Of a DNA stretch of 44,988 bases, positions 8,162-18,930 are shown in pieces; the stretch's first letter is position 1; each line of letters opens with the position of its first letter. The DNA is from Bacteroidales bacterium (GTDB lineage Bacteria; Bacteroidota; Bacteroidia; Bacteroidales; Muribaculaceae): NCBI GenBank assembly GCA_014800685.1, contig JAAVFQ010000025.1, forward strand, positions 1 to 44,988, read 5' to 3'. Below the pieces are notes generated by a model. The model saw only the letters and a program-made list of their open reading frames with translations, did no database searches and was not told the origin of the DNA. A program made the translations under genes and the position numbers.

Positions 8162-8568
8162 TTCTTTATCTCCTCCCACTCCACATCAGACACCTGGCTC
8201 TCGTGATATTCCTCTACCCGAACGTGCTTGCCATTCTTGTCGGTGCCTATTTCGGTCTGTTTGAATTCCTTTATCTCCACATACTCCACATCTACGGCAT
8301 ATTCGCGCGGGATTATAGGCTCGTCAGCCGAATGGGATTGTGGCTTGCGGCGTCCCTGTCGGAAAGCCGACGTTCGCTCAGTGCGCTGCTTGGCCGAGGA
8401 GCCGGAAGCGCGTTGTTTCTTATCCTCTCGCGGCGGAAACCCGAAGGCTCTGCGCATCATGTCTTCCGCCTTACGGTTGAGATAGCGCATCAGCAGATTT
8501 TTTCCTATGGCATTCCATAGAATCCATACCGCCAGGATTATGAATATTATAGCAAGTAGTGTCTGCAT
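8158..8568 (-). CDS. DUF4834 family small membrane protein
   Basis: 136 residues: one N-terminal transmembrane helix (TLLAIIFIILAVWILWNAIG), then RYLNRKAEDMMRRAFGFPP and a basic, low-complexity cytoplasmic tail ending in a conserved-looking YVEIKE ... VSDVEWEEIKK. This layout and the position directly after pssA fit the Bacteroidota DUF4834 family. The function is unknown. Inserted between phospholipid genes and a phosphatase, it may have an envelope-related role (inference). Confidence 0.75.
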   Translation of the reverse strand: MQTLLAIIFIILAVWILWNAIGKNLLMRYLNRKAEDMMRRAFGFPPREDKKQRASGSSAKQRTERTSAFRQGRRKPQSHSADEPIIPREYAVDVEYVEIKEFKQTEIGTDKNGKHVRVEEYHESQVSDVEWEEIKK

Positions 8569-8594
8569 AGTTTAAGAATGAAGGTGTCCTGCTC

Positions 8595-9299
8595 TCACTC
8601 TCCTCTTTCGGGAATGAGCGAGAGACACACATAGAAGAGTATAAGCCACATCAGTCCTGACACTCCCATAGAGCATATAAAGACGATTGCAGCGATTATC
8701 AGCAGCCATTGCTTCCAATGTTCTTTCCAGCCTATATTCTTCATTTTCAGGGAGAACATATTCAGGGGAGAGACCATCAGCCAGCTCTCTATTATCACGA
8801 CGGGCAGAAAGATGCCGGGAGTGGCAAGGAGCTCGGACTGCTGCATGAGAGCCATGTAGCCTATCCAGAAAATTGCATTGGCAGGAATGGGGAGACCGCG
8901 AAAGTGCGTGGTCTGGCTCTCATCTATATTGAACTTGGCGAGCCTGAGGGCTCCGCATATCGGTATGATAAGAGCTGCCCAGGCCACCGCTGATGAGGGA
9001 GAAATGCCTCTGAGGGCAAAATACAGGCTGACGGCAGGCGCCACTCCGAAGCTCACGTTGTCGCAGAGGGAGTCGAGCTCCTTCCCTAATGAGGAATATG
9101 CGCCGAGCAGTCTGGCTGCAAAGCCGTCGCAGAAATCTGCCACCGCAGCGCCGGCTATGAATATCCATGCGAGCTGAGTGCCTGTCAGTCCCCCTGCCAC
9201 TGGAGAATCGGCGTGCACGCCACTGATGATGGCAAGCACTCCACAGAGCAGATTGAGGCATGTGAGACTATTGGGAATATTGCGCCTGATTACGTTCAT
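8595..9299 (-). CDS. pssA: CDP-diacylglycerol--serine O-phosphatidyltransferase
   Basis: 234 residues, an integral inner-membrane protein. The CDP-alcohol phosphotransferase motif D-G-x2-A-R-x8-G-x3-D-x3-D is intact in CDGFAARLLGAYSSLGKELD followed by SLCDN. N-terminal NVIRRNIPNSLTCLNLLCG is typical of PssA. It makes phosphatidylserine from CDP-diacylglycerol and serine. It begins 3 bp after the psd stop codon, so both steps to phosphatidylethanolamine sit in one operon. Confidence 0.95.
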   Translation of the reverse strand: MNVIRRNIPNSLTCLNLLCGVLAIISGVHADSPVAGGLTGTQLAWIFIAGAAVADFCDGFAARLLGAYSSLGKELDSLCDNVSFGVAPAVSLYFALRGISPSSAVAWAALIIPICGALRLAKFNIDESQTTHFRGLPIPANAIFWIGYMALMQQSELLATPGIFLPVVIIESWLMVSPLNMFSLKMKNIGWKEHWKQWLLIIAAIVFICSMGVSGLMWLILFYVCLSLIPERGE

Positions 9300-9302
9300 T
9301 CT

Positions 9303-10016
9303 CTATTTCTGATTTACGGAGGAAGGCTCCTCACCTGCCGTTTCGGGCAAGATAGCCACCGGGGTGACTCCCCCGCGGGTAGTCTGATTATATTTTACGA
9401 GCATCTCCGTGCCCAAGGGGAGAAAGATGTCTACCCTCGACCCGAATTTTATAAAACCGAGATGCTCGTCTATGGAGGCTTCTTCGCCTTCACGGGCGTA
9501 GGTCACTATCCTTCTGGCCATCGCTCCGGCTATCTGGCGCACAGTGATTCTATGACCTTCGGGAGTGACGATGCCTATTGTGCTTCGTTCGTTTTCAGTG
9601 CTCGATTTCGGGAGATAGGCTGAAAGGAAACGCCCTTTATGATGACGCACATAGACCACTTCTCCATCCACGGGAAACCAGTTGGCATGAACGTTAAGCG
9701 GCGACATAAAGACCGAAAACTGTATGGCGGGGCCCTTGATAAATTCCGGCTCCTCCACCTGCTCTATGACTACCACGCGGCCATCTACCGAACTGACCAC
9801 GTGCCCTTTTCTTTCTCCTCTATAATGCCTCACCGGGCAACGGAAGAAATTAAACACAAATATATAGACCATCGCGCTCACCGCCGTAAAGATTGAGGGG
9901 AGCACGCGAGTGGGCAGGAAGAGCCACGCCGGCACGTTAAGCACCAGAAGCACAATAAAGAGAAGGATGAGAATGCTCGTCCCCTCGTGATGGATCTTTA
10001 CTCGATGAATTTTCAC
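9303..10016 (-). CDS. psd: Phosphatidylserine decarboxylase
   Basis: 237 residues from a GTG at 10016. KIHRVKIHHEGTSIL starts the conserved N-terminus, followed by two hydrophobic segments, FFRCPVRHY, MSPLNVHANWFPVDG, STENERSTIGIVTPEG, RQIAGAMARRIVTY and the pyruvoyl-forming FIKFGSRVDIF near the C-terminus (self-cleavage between Gly and Ser). It is the short Psd type common in Bacteroidota. It converts phosphatidylserine to phosphatidylethanolamine at the inner membrane. The frame is open to a TTG at 10127, but that codon overlaps the promoter -7 box and cannot be transcribed from it, so the GTG was chosen. Confidence 0.9.
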   Translation of the reverse strand: MKIHRVKIHHEGTSILILLFIVLLVLNVPAWLFLPTRVLPSIFTAVSAMVYIFVFNFFRCPVRHYRGERKGHVVSSVDGRVVVIEQVEEPEFIKGPAIQFSVFMSPLNVHANWFPVDGEVVYVRHHKGRFLSAYLPKSSTENERSTIGIVTPEGHRITVRQIAGAMARRIVTYAREGEEASIDEHLGFIKFGSRVDIFLPLGTEMLVKYNQTTRGGVTPVAILPETAGEEPSSVNQK

Positions 10017-10124
10017 TTTCCGGCCGGCCCGATGGCCGTTATGGCTGTTTTCATTTAACAAGTTTACACACCGGACTGAGCAGCCGGACACCGCCGGGGG
10101 ATGTCCGGGCACTCCTTCCGTGTG

Positions 10125-10156
10125 CAAAATTACAGATTTTTCCTTTAATCTGCAAA
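10125..10156 (-). promoter_or_regulatory. Promoter of the psd-pssA-DUF4834-HAD operon
   Basis: Minus strand TTTG (10156-10153), 20 bases, TAATTTTG (10132-10125): exact consensus. It implies a leader of about 100 nt before the GTG at 10016. Confidence 0.7.
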
Positions 10157-10246
10157 TTTAAGTTTATGTTAATTTTCCAGTGAGCCATTTATAGCCTTTT
10201 TGCATCTGACCGGCCACTGATTTTGAGCGAAATTGTAAAGTTTCTC

Positions 10247-10546
10247 TTAGCCGTTGGCCACGTCCTGCACTTTGCTCAAAAGCACCTGACCGTCTATCTC
10301 TCCTGTATGTTTCCATACCGGCTCGCCATCCTTATAGATGATAAAGGTAGGAATAGAGGTAATGCCGGCTTCATCTGCAAATGCCTGATCCTCCTCTATT
10401 TCATACTGATAGACGGGCACCTGCCCCTCAAGCAATTCTGCCACTTCCGCCACGATAGGCATCATCTTCTGGCAATGAGGACACCATGATGCATAAAACT
10501 CTACGAGCACTACGGGAGCGCTGCTGATTACTTCCTTGTATTCCAT
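10247..10546 (-). CDS. Thioredoxin-family protein (WCPHC active site)
   Basis: 99 residues, a single thioredoxin fold without signal peptide. VLVEFYASWCPHCQKMMP carries the redox CxxC with PH as the middle dipeptide (a glutaredoxin/DsbA-like dipeptide rather than thioredoxin's GP), and GITSIPTFIIYKDG carries the cis-proline. The product is probably a cytoplasmic disulfide reductase. It stands alone between the yidC terminator and psd. Confidence 0.85.
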   Translation of the reverse strand: MEYKEVISSAPVVLVEFYASWCPHCQKMMPIVAEVAELLEGQVPVYQYEIEEDQAFADEAGITSIPTFIIYKDGEPVWKHTGEIDGQVLLSKVQDVANG

Positions 10547-10656
10547 AATTTCGTGTGTTTTAAGTATTAGTATTACGTTTCAGTCTTCACCCATATAACG
10601 CCTATCATTACTTAATGGTTTGAAGTTGGCTCAAATCAGGATGAAATCTCACGACA

Positions 10657-10708
10657 AGAAAAAACTACGCGCCTGCCACCTTGGAGCGACGGGCGCGTAG
10701 TTTTTTCT
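10657..10708. terminator. Strong intrinsic terminator downstream of yidC
   Basis: A long stem pairs AAAAAACTACGCGCC with GGCGCGTAGTTTTTT (17 bp including the A/T tracts). It follows yidC on the minus strand; the flanking A and T tracts would let it work in both directions. Confidence 0.8.
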
Positions 10709-10774
10709 GTTATCTGCAAGTGCGGACTCCGCACTCAATATCTGCGTTTTCTCAGAGTATAAGTATATTTACTC

Positions 10775-12859
10775 TCAACGACCCTTCTTGGCCTGCTGCT
10801 TCTGCTGCTCTTTGAGCATCTGCTGCTGCTGACGCTGCATTTCTTCAAGTCGAGCCATGAAGCCGGATTTCTTTTTGGGCTTCTTGGCATTCTCTTTCAT
10901 CTGCTTGCGCACATCCTCCTCTTTGATGACATAGCGGAAAGCGTATGTCTGAATGATGGTAATGAGCAGCGAGAGGAAGTAATAATAGCTCAAACCCGCA
11001 GCATAGTTATTGAAGAAAACCATGAAGAAGACGGGCATCAAATACATCATCCACTTCATGCCGGGCATCTGTCCGGGTTGATTCTGCATGTTCAGATAGG
11101 TGTAGAGGATGTTGGTGACGGTCATCAAGAGACAGAAGAGCGATATGTGATTACCGAAATATTCTGTCACGAGAGGTATATTGCCGCTCCATGAGATTAT
11201 GGCGTCCGGAGCAGCGAGGTCATGAGCCCAGAGGAAACTCTGGCCGCGCAGCTCTATTGCCGAGGGGAAGAAGCTGAACATGGCGAAGAGTATCGGCATC
11301 TGGAGAAGCATCGGCAGACAGCCGGAGAAGGGAGAGGCACCGGCCTTGTTGTATAGCTCCATGGTCTTCTGCTGACGAAGCATGGCATTGTCCTGACCGG
11401 GATACTTGTCGTTGATTGCCTTGATGTCGGGAGCGAGGATACGCATCTTCGCCTGACTCTTATAAGACTTGAAGGTGAGCGGGAAAAGCACCAGCTTGAT
11501 GAAGATGGTCAGGATGAGGATGATTATGCCGTAGTTGCTTATAAAGCTGCCGAGGAAATTGAATATCGGGATGATAATGAGCGTATTTATCCAACGGAAA
11601 ATCGACCATCCAAGCGGGATAAGGCGAGTGAAGTTCATATCCTCACCCTCGTCTATCTTATCATCCAGTGAGGAGAAGAGCGGATAGAGATTGGGGCCGA
11701 GGAAGAAATCAAACTCCGCGGGGACCGATGCGCGCCAGTCGTAGTCATTGACTACGGCGGAGGCGGTCATTGACTTCAGATAGTCATCACCCTTGATTAC
11801 CTCAGAATTGAAGTCGGCGGTCTGGAAAGGGCGCTTTGAGACGAGGATGCTGGAGAAGAACTGATTCTTGAAGGCTATCCATTTCACTTTGGCTTCACGC
11901 TCCTCGCTATCGTTTTTCGACTCGGAGAGGTGCTCTACGCTTCCGCCGGCATACTTGTAATAGAGGGCGGAATTGCGCTCCTCAAACATTCTGCCCTGCT
12001 CCTGACGCTTGACGTCCTGATGCCAGTCTATACCCAGATTGCGGTTATTGCTCTGCACCACGTCGGCCATATTCTGCTGCACAATGCGGATTTTCACCAG
12101 ATAGCTTGAGCCTTTGGGGAGCACATATTCTATACCCCAGAAGGCGTTGGGGGCTACGTCAAGGGTCATGCGAACTGTGGAGTCGTTGACCTGACGAGGA
12201 GTGAAATAGAGGTCGGAAGTGGAAATCTCCTGCGGGAGTGGCATGCGGAAGGCGAAGCTGTTTTTGTCTCCTTCGAAGAGGACTACTTTGCCAAACTGCT
12301 TCTTTGACTCGTCAGGGCTGTATTCTGTATCATACTTTTTCAGCTCTGCGCGGGTGATGCTTCCGGAATGAGAATTGAGAGTCAGACTCAGCACGTCGTT
12401 CTCCAGCTTGAGTTCGCTCTCTTTTCCGTTGAGAAAAGAGGCGAAGCGGCCATACTGGCCCATAGAAGTGCTGGCCTGACGTATGCGTTCGATAGCTTTT
12501 GAGCGTACGGCGGCGGGAGCAGCGCCCGACATCACGTCGGCTAAAGGCATCGTGGTGCCATCCACGGACACAGAGCCACTGAGAGAGTCGCCCGTCAGTG
12601 TCAGCGCAATCCCTTCGGCCGACCATGTATAGGTGGAGCCGGTAGTGTCGGCTGAGGCTTTAGCGCCATTCTGCCTGACATTCTGTTTCAGCCAGTCAAG
12701 TTCGGTAGCGGAGAGGGGGGCGCCTGCAAGGGTATTCTCCGCCGAGGCTTCCGTATGGGTCTCTTCTGCATCGGCAGGTTTGGGATTGGGGCGTAGCCAC
12801 ATATATCCGCAGAATACCAGAGCCATCAGCAGAAGTCCGTATACTGTGTTCTTATCCAT
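10775..12859 (-). CDS. yidC: Membrane protein insertase YidC
   Basis: 694 residues. The N-terminal helix with MDKNTVYGLLLMALVFCGYM is followed by a large periplasmic beta-sandwich domain (about 60-390) and the conserved five-helix insertase core: NYGIIILILTIFIKLVLFPLT, the cytoplasmic hairpin, KAGASPFSGCLPMLLQMPILFAMF, and the last helices around MPVFFMVFFNNYAAGLSYYY. A basic Gln/Lys-rich tail follows. It inserts and folds inner-membrane proteins with or without SecYEG. It sits 93 bp downstream of pyrG in the same orientation, an order seen in other Bacteroidales. Confidence 0.97.
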   Translation of the reverse strand: MDKNTVYGLLLMALVFCGYMWLRPNPKPADAEETHTEASAENTLAGAPLSATELDWLKQNVRQNGAKASADTTGSTYTWSAEGIALTLTGDSLSGSVSVDGTTMPLADVMSGAAPAAVRSKAIERIRQASTSMGQYGRFASFLNGKESELKLENDVLSLTLNSHSGSITRAELKKYDTEYSPDESKKQFGKVVLFEGDKNSFAFRMPLPQEISTSDLYFTPRQVNDSTVRMTLDVAPNAFWGIEYVLPKGSSYLVKIRIVQQNMADVVQSNNRNLGIDWHQDVKRQEQGRMFEERNSALYYKYAGGSVEHLSESKNDSEEREAKVKWIAFKNQFFSSILVSKRPFQTADFNSEVIKGDDYLKSMTASAVVNDYDWRASVPAEFDFFLGPNLYPLFSSLDDKIDEGEDMNFTRLIPLGWSIFRWINTLIIIPIFNFLGSFISNYGIIILILTIFIKLVLFPLTFKSYKSQAKMRILAPDIKAINDKYPGQDNAMLRQQKTMELYNKAGASPFSGCLPMLLQMPILFAMFSFFPSAIELRGQSFLWAHDLAAPDAIISWSGNIPLVTEYFGNHISLFCLLMTVTNILYTYLNMQNQPGQMPGMKWMMYLMPVFFMVFFNNYAAGLSYYYFLSLLITIIQTYAFRYVIKEEDVRKQMKENAKKPKKKSGFMARLEEMQRQQQQMLKEQQKQQAKKGR

Positions 12860-12952
12860 TCGGGTGTTTGATAAAGGGTAATTTGTGGGTATTCTCTATT
12901 GTCAATACTTCTATCAGTTTCTTCTTTCGGGACCGGAGGGTGTTTTCCGGGC

Positions 12953-14701
<1,749 letters not shown>

Positions 14702-14709
14702 TCAAGTTG

Positions 14710-14740
14710 CAAATTTACAATTTTTTTTCGGGCCGACAAA
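14710..14740 (-). promoter_or_regulatory. Promoter of pyrG (probably pyrG-yidC)
   Basis: Minus strand TTTG (14740-14737), 19 bases, TAAATTTG (14717-14710): exact consensus. The acyltransferase terminator hairpin lies immediately upstream. Confidence 0.7.
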
Positions 14741-14778
14741 ATAATAAGTCCCGATGTCTTGCATGAAAACACCGGGAC
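14740..14778 (-). terminator. Intrinsic terminator after the acyltransferase gene
   Basis: On the minus strand GTCCCGGTGT pairs with ACATCGGGAC across an 11-nt loop and is followed by TTATTATTTT. It separates the acyltransferase transcript from pyrG. Confidence 0.65.
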
Positions 14779-14855
14779 CGTAATTCCTATTACATCTCTC
14801 TGAAAAAATCTCTTCTCTTTTGAGTCTGTTTACTTTGGTTTAAAAGAAAACATGC

Positions 14856-15677
14856 TTAGAGCCCATAAACTTTACTGCGTATCTCAGAAGCCAGGACTGT
14901 GGGACTTTTCCCCTCGGCCCGGAGCTCCTCAGAAGAAATGGGAGTGCCGAATACAACTTCAAACTTCGCCCCCTTTGCCGCGCATAATTCCGCCGGAAGC
15001 ATTGCCTGCTCCACATTGACCTTGATTCCGAGCTTTTTCCGCCACTTGGCGAGCTTGTAGAATCGCATCCTGTTAAGGGCTTTGAAATGAACGGGCACCA
15101 CGCTCCTGTCTGTTTCCATCGCTTTTGCCACAAAAGCCTTATGCCACTCAAGGTCTCTCACTCCTTCCGGTCCAAGCCTGGATACGAGCCCGGCCGGAAA
15201 AATAAGAATCTGGGCATCCGACCGATAGGCCTCCCCGAGAGCAAGGGCGGCTCCGCGCCCCTGACTCCCATATTTATTTACGGGGAGAAACACGGGGCTG
15301 AGCGGCTCTACATTCATCAGCAAATCATTGACCGGAAACCGTATCTTATCATCTCCATATATAGAGCCGAGCAGCGATATCAGCGTTATGCCGTCCAGCC
15401 CTCCCAGCGGATGATTAGAGGCAAAGACGTAGCGACCTTCGGGAGAGAGTTTTTCAAGACCTTTCACATCTACCGTTATGTCAAGTATTCGGAGTATCCC
15501 GGATGAAAAGGCCGAACCTCGCGCCGGATAAGCCTCGCGCAGAAGGTGATTAAGCTCATCCTGGCGTATCAGCTTTTCAAGAGCGCGGGTGGCAAATCGC
15601 GGCAGCAGCCCTCTTTTCCTTTCAGGCATTCGGCTACGGAGTATGGAGTCAAGATCAAGTTGAAGGAGTTCCGGCAT
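14856..15677 (-). CDS. PlsC-like lysophospholipid/aminolipid O-acyltransferase
   Basis: 273 residues. The acyltransferase catalytic motif HX4D is FASNHPLGGLD (about residues 95-105); IFPAGLVSR corresponds to the substrate-binding block of the PlsC superfamily. Members of this Bacteroidota group include 1-acylglycerol-3-phosphate acyltransferases and the O-acyltransferase of glycine-lipid synthesis (GlsA). The N-acyltransferase partner (GlsB) expected for the latter is not adjacent, so the substrate is left open. It is a peripheral inner-membrane enzyme. Confidence 0.75.
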   Translation of the reverse strand: MPELLQLDLDSILRSRMPERKRGLLPRFATRALEKLIRQDELNHLLREAYPARGSAFSSGILRILDITVDVKGLEKLSPEGRYVFASNHPLGGLDGITLISLLGSIYGDDKIRFPVNDLLMNVEPLSPVFLPVNKYGSQGRGAALALGEAYRSDAQILIFPAGLVSRLGPEGVRDLEWHKAFVAKAMETDRSVVPVHFKALNRMRFYKLAKWRKKLGIKVNVEQAMLPAELCAAKGAKFEVVFGTPISSEELRAEGKSPTVLASEIRSKVYGL

Positions 15678-15742
15678 ATTTTTTTATGATATGATTGCTC
15701 TAAACGCGTAAATTAAAACAGAAGGATTCAAAAAGAAGGGTT

Positions 15743-15776
15743 CAAAAAAGCGGGTCGGCCATACGCCGACCCGCTA
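15743..15776 (-). terminator. Intrinsic terminator of the 696-residue secreted protein gene
   Basis: On the minus strand AGCGGGTCGG pairs with CCGACCCGCT, and a TTTTTT tract follows: a textbook rho-independent terminator 27 bp after the stop codon. Confidence 0.85.
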
Positions 15777-15802
15777 ATAGGTTATCGTGATTCTGTCAGT
15801 GA

Positions 15803-17893
15803 TTATTTCACTACGAATTTCTTGCCTTTATAGATGTAAAGACCCTTAGCAAGACCGTTGAGGTCAGCGGGAACCACATCGCGTGCAATTACCATACCGG
15901 CAGCGTTATAGAGGTCGGCGGGAGCGTTGTCTGCCTCTACACCCTCTACAGACTCTGAACCGTCTACCTGATAGTAGAAAGTCTCACCCAGGTTAGCAAA
16001 GCCGATTCCGTCTTCACCACCTATCCAAAGAGTGTTGGGAGCGATGGTAAGAGCATAGTTGCCTGCTGCTACGATAGGAGTTTCGAGGTCAAGGATGAAG
16101 GTAGTGCCTTCATCAGAAGGATACTTCACGGGAATTGCAATCTCCTCACCTGCTTCGTTGGTGAGAGAAATCTTGCCACCCTCCTGACCGATGGGGAAGG
16201 TAGGTTCGCCGGGGAAGGTGATGTTGAATACCTGGAGGCTTGACACCTTACCGGGAGCGGGAGAAATAGCCATAGTAGTGTCGAAGATGCGACCCTCCTT
16301 AACAGTGTAAGTAGCGCTGAGGGTAACGACCATGCCGTTTACGGTGAAGCCGCTGGGAGGAGTGGTAAATGTCCAGGTGCCCTCTTCCTTCATGGGGATG
16401 GGGAGAGCGAAGTCTACTACGTTGGAGAGCTCCTCATTGAGGATAGGAGTCATGGCATAAATAGCCACGCCATTAGTGAGGTGAGCGAATGCACGGCTGG
16501 TAGCCTCAACTACAACGCCCTCATCGAAGGTCACTGTGAAGTACTGGAGGTCGTTAGTGACATAGCCGTCTGTAGGCTTGATGTTAGCGGGGAAGTTGGG
16601 GTTGACGCCTACAGTGAAGTTCACCTGGAACTCGGCGTTCTGGCTCAGCTTGCCATCGCTTGTCACAGCGTAGGTGCCTGCGGGGAATACGAGTGCATAG
16701 TTGCCGGGGCCGGGGAGGAAGTTACCCAGGTCGGGGTCAGCATCGGGGCCGTCAGCAAACTCCTCTGAGATCACATAGAAAGAGTGACCGTCGAAGTATT
16801 TCTGATCAGGGTCGATATCTGCGGGGTTAGAGGGAGTGCGGGGGTCGGTAGCGGTAGCGAACTTAGCCACAGGGTCGCCGGTGATGTTGCCATCCTCATC
16901 AAGAGCATAGAAAGCGGGACGACCTTTGAGAAGAGTAGAGAGTGTAGACTCCATCTTCACCTCCCAAAGCACATACTTGTAGCCGGTGACGTTGCCTGCC
17001 TGCACATTCTGCACAGTAGCGGGGAAGTAAGCGATAGCCTCCTCGTTAGAGGGCTCGATGGTTACTCCCTTGGGGAACTCACGCACATAGAATTTAGCCT
17101 GCTCGGCAGCGCTTGCCTGCCACTCGGGAGCCTCTTCCGTGCCCTGATTCACCATGTAGAATCCGGAGGGGATGTTAAGGAAGTAAGTAGACTTTCTGGT
17201 GATGGGAGCATCAGTAGTGACTGTGGCTACATTGCCCTCTATCGACACAGCGCACTCAAGAGCGGCGGCGGGATGGTCTTCGTCGATGCTTTCTCCATAG
17301 ATATCTTCAAGAGTTACAGCTGTAGAGGTGCTTCCCCATCTGAATTTAGGGCTATCGGGAAGAGTAAGGGTGAAAGTCTGAAGAGACTCGTAAGACTTGT
17401 CAGCCTCGGGAGAGATTATGAGATAATTGGCAAGACCGCCGCAAGTGATATTGAATGTCCACTCGGGGTTAGTCTCGGTTTTTGCCTCATTGGTGTAGAC
17501 GATGCCGGCCGGGAATACGATTTTATACTCACCGGGGATTGAGCCGATGCCCATACCGCTTCTATCAAAGATGAGCTGAATCTGATTGTTGTCAGCATAG
17601 ACATCCTTGAGGCCTTCTGTGTAGAAAGTGTAGAAGCTTTCGGTGTTGGAAGCGGGGAGCTGACGCACGAGAACGTCATCGCGATACATGGAAACACAAC
17701 CGTCGAAGTTGCGGTCAATAGTGTACTTACCCATCACGACTACGCCATTGACACCTTCGCCGTAATCCTTGAGGTTAACGAATCCGGAAGGCGACGTTTC
17801 GGGTTCGCCCTCTGCCCATGCGGTAGCGAATGAGCCGACTGCCATCAGGGCTACGCCAAGCACTTTCGCTGCATTAGAAGTAAATTTTATCAT
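15803..17893 (-). CDS. Large secreted protein with type IX secretion-like C-terminal tail
   Basis: 696 residues. A signal peptide (KVLGVALMAVGSFATAWA) is followed by roughly five repeated blocks of 110-130 residues, each opening with phrases such as LQTFTLTLPDSP, LQYFTVTFDEG and LQVFNITFPGEPTF and closing with YALVFPAG / YKIVFPAG / YALTIAPN. These look like Ig-like beta-sandwich repeats of a surface protein. The C-terminus LYNAAGMVIARD ... GLAKGLYIYKGKKFVVK matches a type A T9SS sorting domain. No enzymatic motif is visible; adhesion or substrate binding is a guess. Confidence 0.8.
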   Translation of the reverse strand: MIKFTSNAAKVLGVALMAVGSFATAWAEGEPETSPSGFVNLKDYGEGVNGVVVMGKYTIDRNFDGCVSMYRDDVLVRQLPASNTESFYTFYTEGLKDVYADNNQIQLIFDRSGMGIGSIPGEYKIVFPAGIVYTNEAKTETNPEWTFNITCGGLANYLIISPEADKSYESLQTFTLTLPDSPKFRWGSTSTAVTLEDIYGESIDEDHPAAALECAVSIEGNVATVTTDAPITRKSTYFLNIPSGFYMVNQGTEEAPEWQASAAEQAKFYVREFPKGVTIEPSNEEAIAYFPATVQNVQAGNVTGYKYVLWEVKMESTLSTLLKGRPAFYALDEDGNITGDPVAKFATATDPRTPSNPADIDPDQKYFDGHSFYVISEEFADGPDADPDLGNFLPGPGNYALVFPAGTYAVTSDGKLSQNAEFQVNFTVGVNPNFPANIKPTDGYVTNDLQYFTVTFDEGVVVEATSRAFAHLTNGVAIYAMTPILNEELSNVVDFALPIPMKEEGTWTFTTPPSGFTVNGMVVTLSATYTVKEGRIFDTTMAISPAPGKVSSLQVFNITFPGEPTFPIGQEGGKISLTNEAGEEIAIPVKYPSDEGTTFILDLETPIVAAGNYALTIAPNTLWIGGEDGIGFANLGETFYYQVDGSESVEGVEADNAPADLYNAAGMVIARDVVPADLNGLAKGLYIYKGKKFVVK

Positions 17894-17987
17894 AGATTAT
17901 TTGTTATGTCCTCGCTCTGACCGAGCCCGGACGGTTAAAAATACTTTCAATGTTCGGTCGAAACATCTAAGAGAATGTTTACGGATG

Positions 17988-18018
17988 CAAAGCTAATAAA
18001 AATAAATTAATCCGCAAT
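17988..18018 (-). promoter_or_regulatory. Promoter of the 696-residue secreted protein gene
   Basis: Minus strand ATTG (18018-18015), 19 bases, TAGCTTTG (17995-17988). The -7 box is perfect and the -33 box has three of four bases. The 357-bp gap 17894-18250 holds this promoter, the tRNA promoter and otherwise plain AT-rich sequence. Confidence 0.55.
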
Positions 18019-18151
18019 AAATTTCTACTCTTTTTTTCATAAATATCACATAAAAATTCCACCATTTATTGAATATCAATAAATAATCACTCTTACCTAC
18101 CCGCAACGAGCATTAAAATTCCTTAACGGGAGCAAAAAAGAGCCGATATCA

Positions 18152-18183
18152 TTTGCATTATCCGCGAAATTGAATTAACTTTG
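18152..18183 (+). promoter_or_regulatory. Promoter of tRNA-Pro
   Basis: TTTG (18152-18155), 20 bases, TAACTTTG (18176-18183): exact consensus. The expected 5' leader to the tRNA is about 60 nt. Confidence 0.7.
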
Positions 18184-18250
18184 CAGTCGCAAACGAATCC
18201 GGACAGTAGTTTTTCATGTCGTATTTTTCCAGTCCGGACTCGTCGGCACT

Positions 18251-18323
18251 CGGGGTTTAGCGCAGTTGGTAGCGCGCTACGTTCGGGACGTAGAGGTCGG
18301 GCGTTCGAGTCGCCTAACCCCGA
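18251..18323 (+). tRNA. tRNA-Pro, anticodon CGG
   Basis: The cloverleaf folds completely: acceptor CGGGGTT/AACCCCG, D-stem GCGC/GCGC with loop AGTTGGTA, anticodon stem CTACG/CGTAG around loop TTCGGGA, and T-stem GGGCG/CGCCT with loop TTCGAGT. The anticodon CGG reads CCG. The C1-G72 pair and A73 discriminator are the bacterial prolyl-tRNA identity elements. CCA is not encoded. Confidence 0.95.
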
Positions 18324-18367
18324 CAAGAAAAGCGATGAGTCTTTCCGGCCCATCGCTTTTCTTTTTG
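18324..18367. terminator. Bidirectional terminator between tRNA-Pro and the convergent secreted-protein gene
   Basis: AGAAAAGCGATG pairs with CATCGCTTTTCT across a 13-nt loop, with T/A tracts on both sides. It starts right after the tRNA and ends just before the stop codon of the minus-strand gene. Confidence 0.8.
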
Positions 18368-18370
18368 TCG

Positions 18371-18838
18371 TTACTCATTGTCTATTCTAATCTCCCCGTT
18401 CGCTTTATCCTCTGTAAGAGTATATCCCTTGCTTTTGCAGTAGGTCTTGGCTGCCTGAAGATAATTATTATAGAGGTCGGCCGGTACGATTCCTATCGTA
18501 ATAGTTGACACCCAGCGGCCACCATCGAAGCGGAAATAAGCCACCATCTCCTTTTCCCAAGTATAATCGCTATATGCGTACCCCTTGGATTTCAGAGCCT
18601 TCTCCATCTGAGCGGTCCCTTTGCCATCGAAGTAATATTCGCACAAAGCTTTAGGAGAGGGTATCTCGCCATCTATCCATTGAATAGTGGCAGAAGTCGC
18701 AGAGCTGCTTTTTCTCGCTGTGGTTGTGGTTCTTGCTTTCGCTTTCTTTTTAGGAGCAGCGGCGTCTGCCGTGGTGGGAAGGGCCAGCAGCGCTATGGCC
18801 GCTACCATGAAAATCGAAATAATTCTTTTCATTATCAA
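18371..18838 (-). CDS. Small secreted protein of unknown function
   Basis: 155 residues (or 153 from the second Met). The signal peptide is MKRIISIFMVAAIALLALPTTADA. A basic, Ser/Thr-rich linker (PKKKAKARTTTTARKSSS) leads to a compact domain of about 105 residues beginning IQWIDGEIPSPKALCEYYFDG, with IVPADLYNNYLQAAKTYCKSKGYTL near its end and two cysteines that could form a disulfide. No family is recognised. Confidence 0.7.
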   Translation of the reverse strand: MIMKRIISIFMVAAIALLALPTTADAAAPKKKAKARTTTTARKSSSATSATIQWIDGEIPSPKALCEYYFDGKGTAQMEKALKSKGYAYSDYTWEKEMVAYFRFDGGRWVSTITIGIVPADLYNNYLQAAKTYCKSKGYTLTEDKANGEIRIDNE

Positions 18839-18854
18839 GTTCTTTAAAGACGAT

Positions 18855-18904
18855 AAAAAAAGACAGAAGAGCCATACGACAGCAAGCTCATCTGTCTTTT
18901 TTTT
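18855..18904. terminator. Intrinsic terminator between two secreted-protein genes
   Basis: AAAAAGACAGA pairs with TCTGTCTTTTT across a 23-nt loop, with T tracts in both directions. It lies 27 bp past the stop of the gene ending at 18931. Confidence 0.75.
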
Positions 18905-18930
18905 GCGCGTAAATATTATGTAAATATTAC

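Noticed and set aside
10017..10127. Extended psd start (TTG at 10127)
   Set aside because: The TTG lies inside the -7 box of the operon promoter and the extra 37 residues have no Psd-like features.
10247..10546. Link between the thioredoxin gene and the disulfide cassette
   Set aside because: It is 26 kb away, has normal base composition, lacks a signal peptide and sits among housekeeping genes.
15803..17893. Internal repeats of the 696-residue protein as DNA-level tandem repeats
   Set aside because: The similarity is at the level of protein phrases only; no near-identical DNA repeats were seen.
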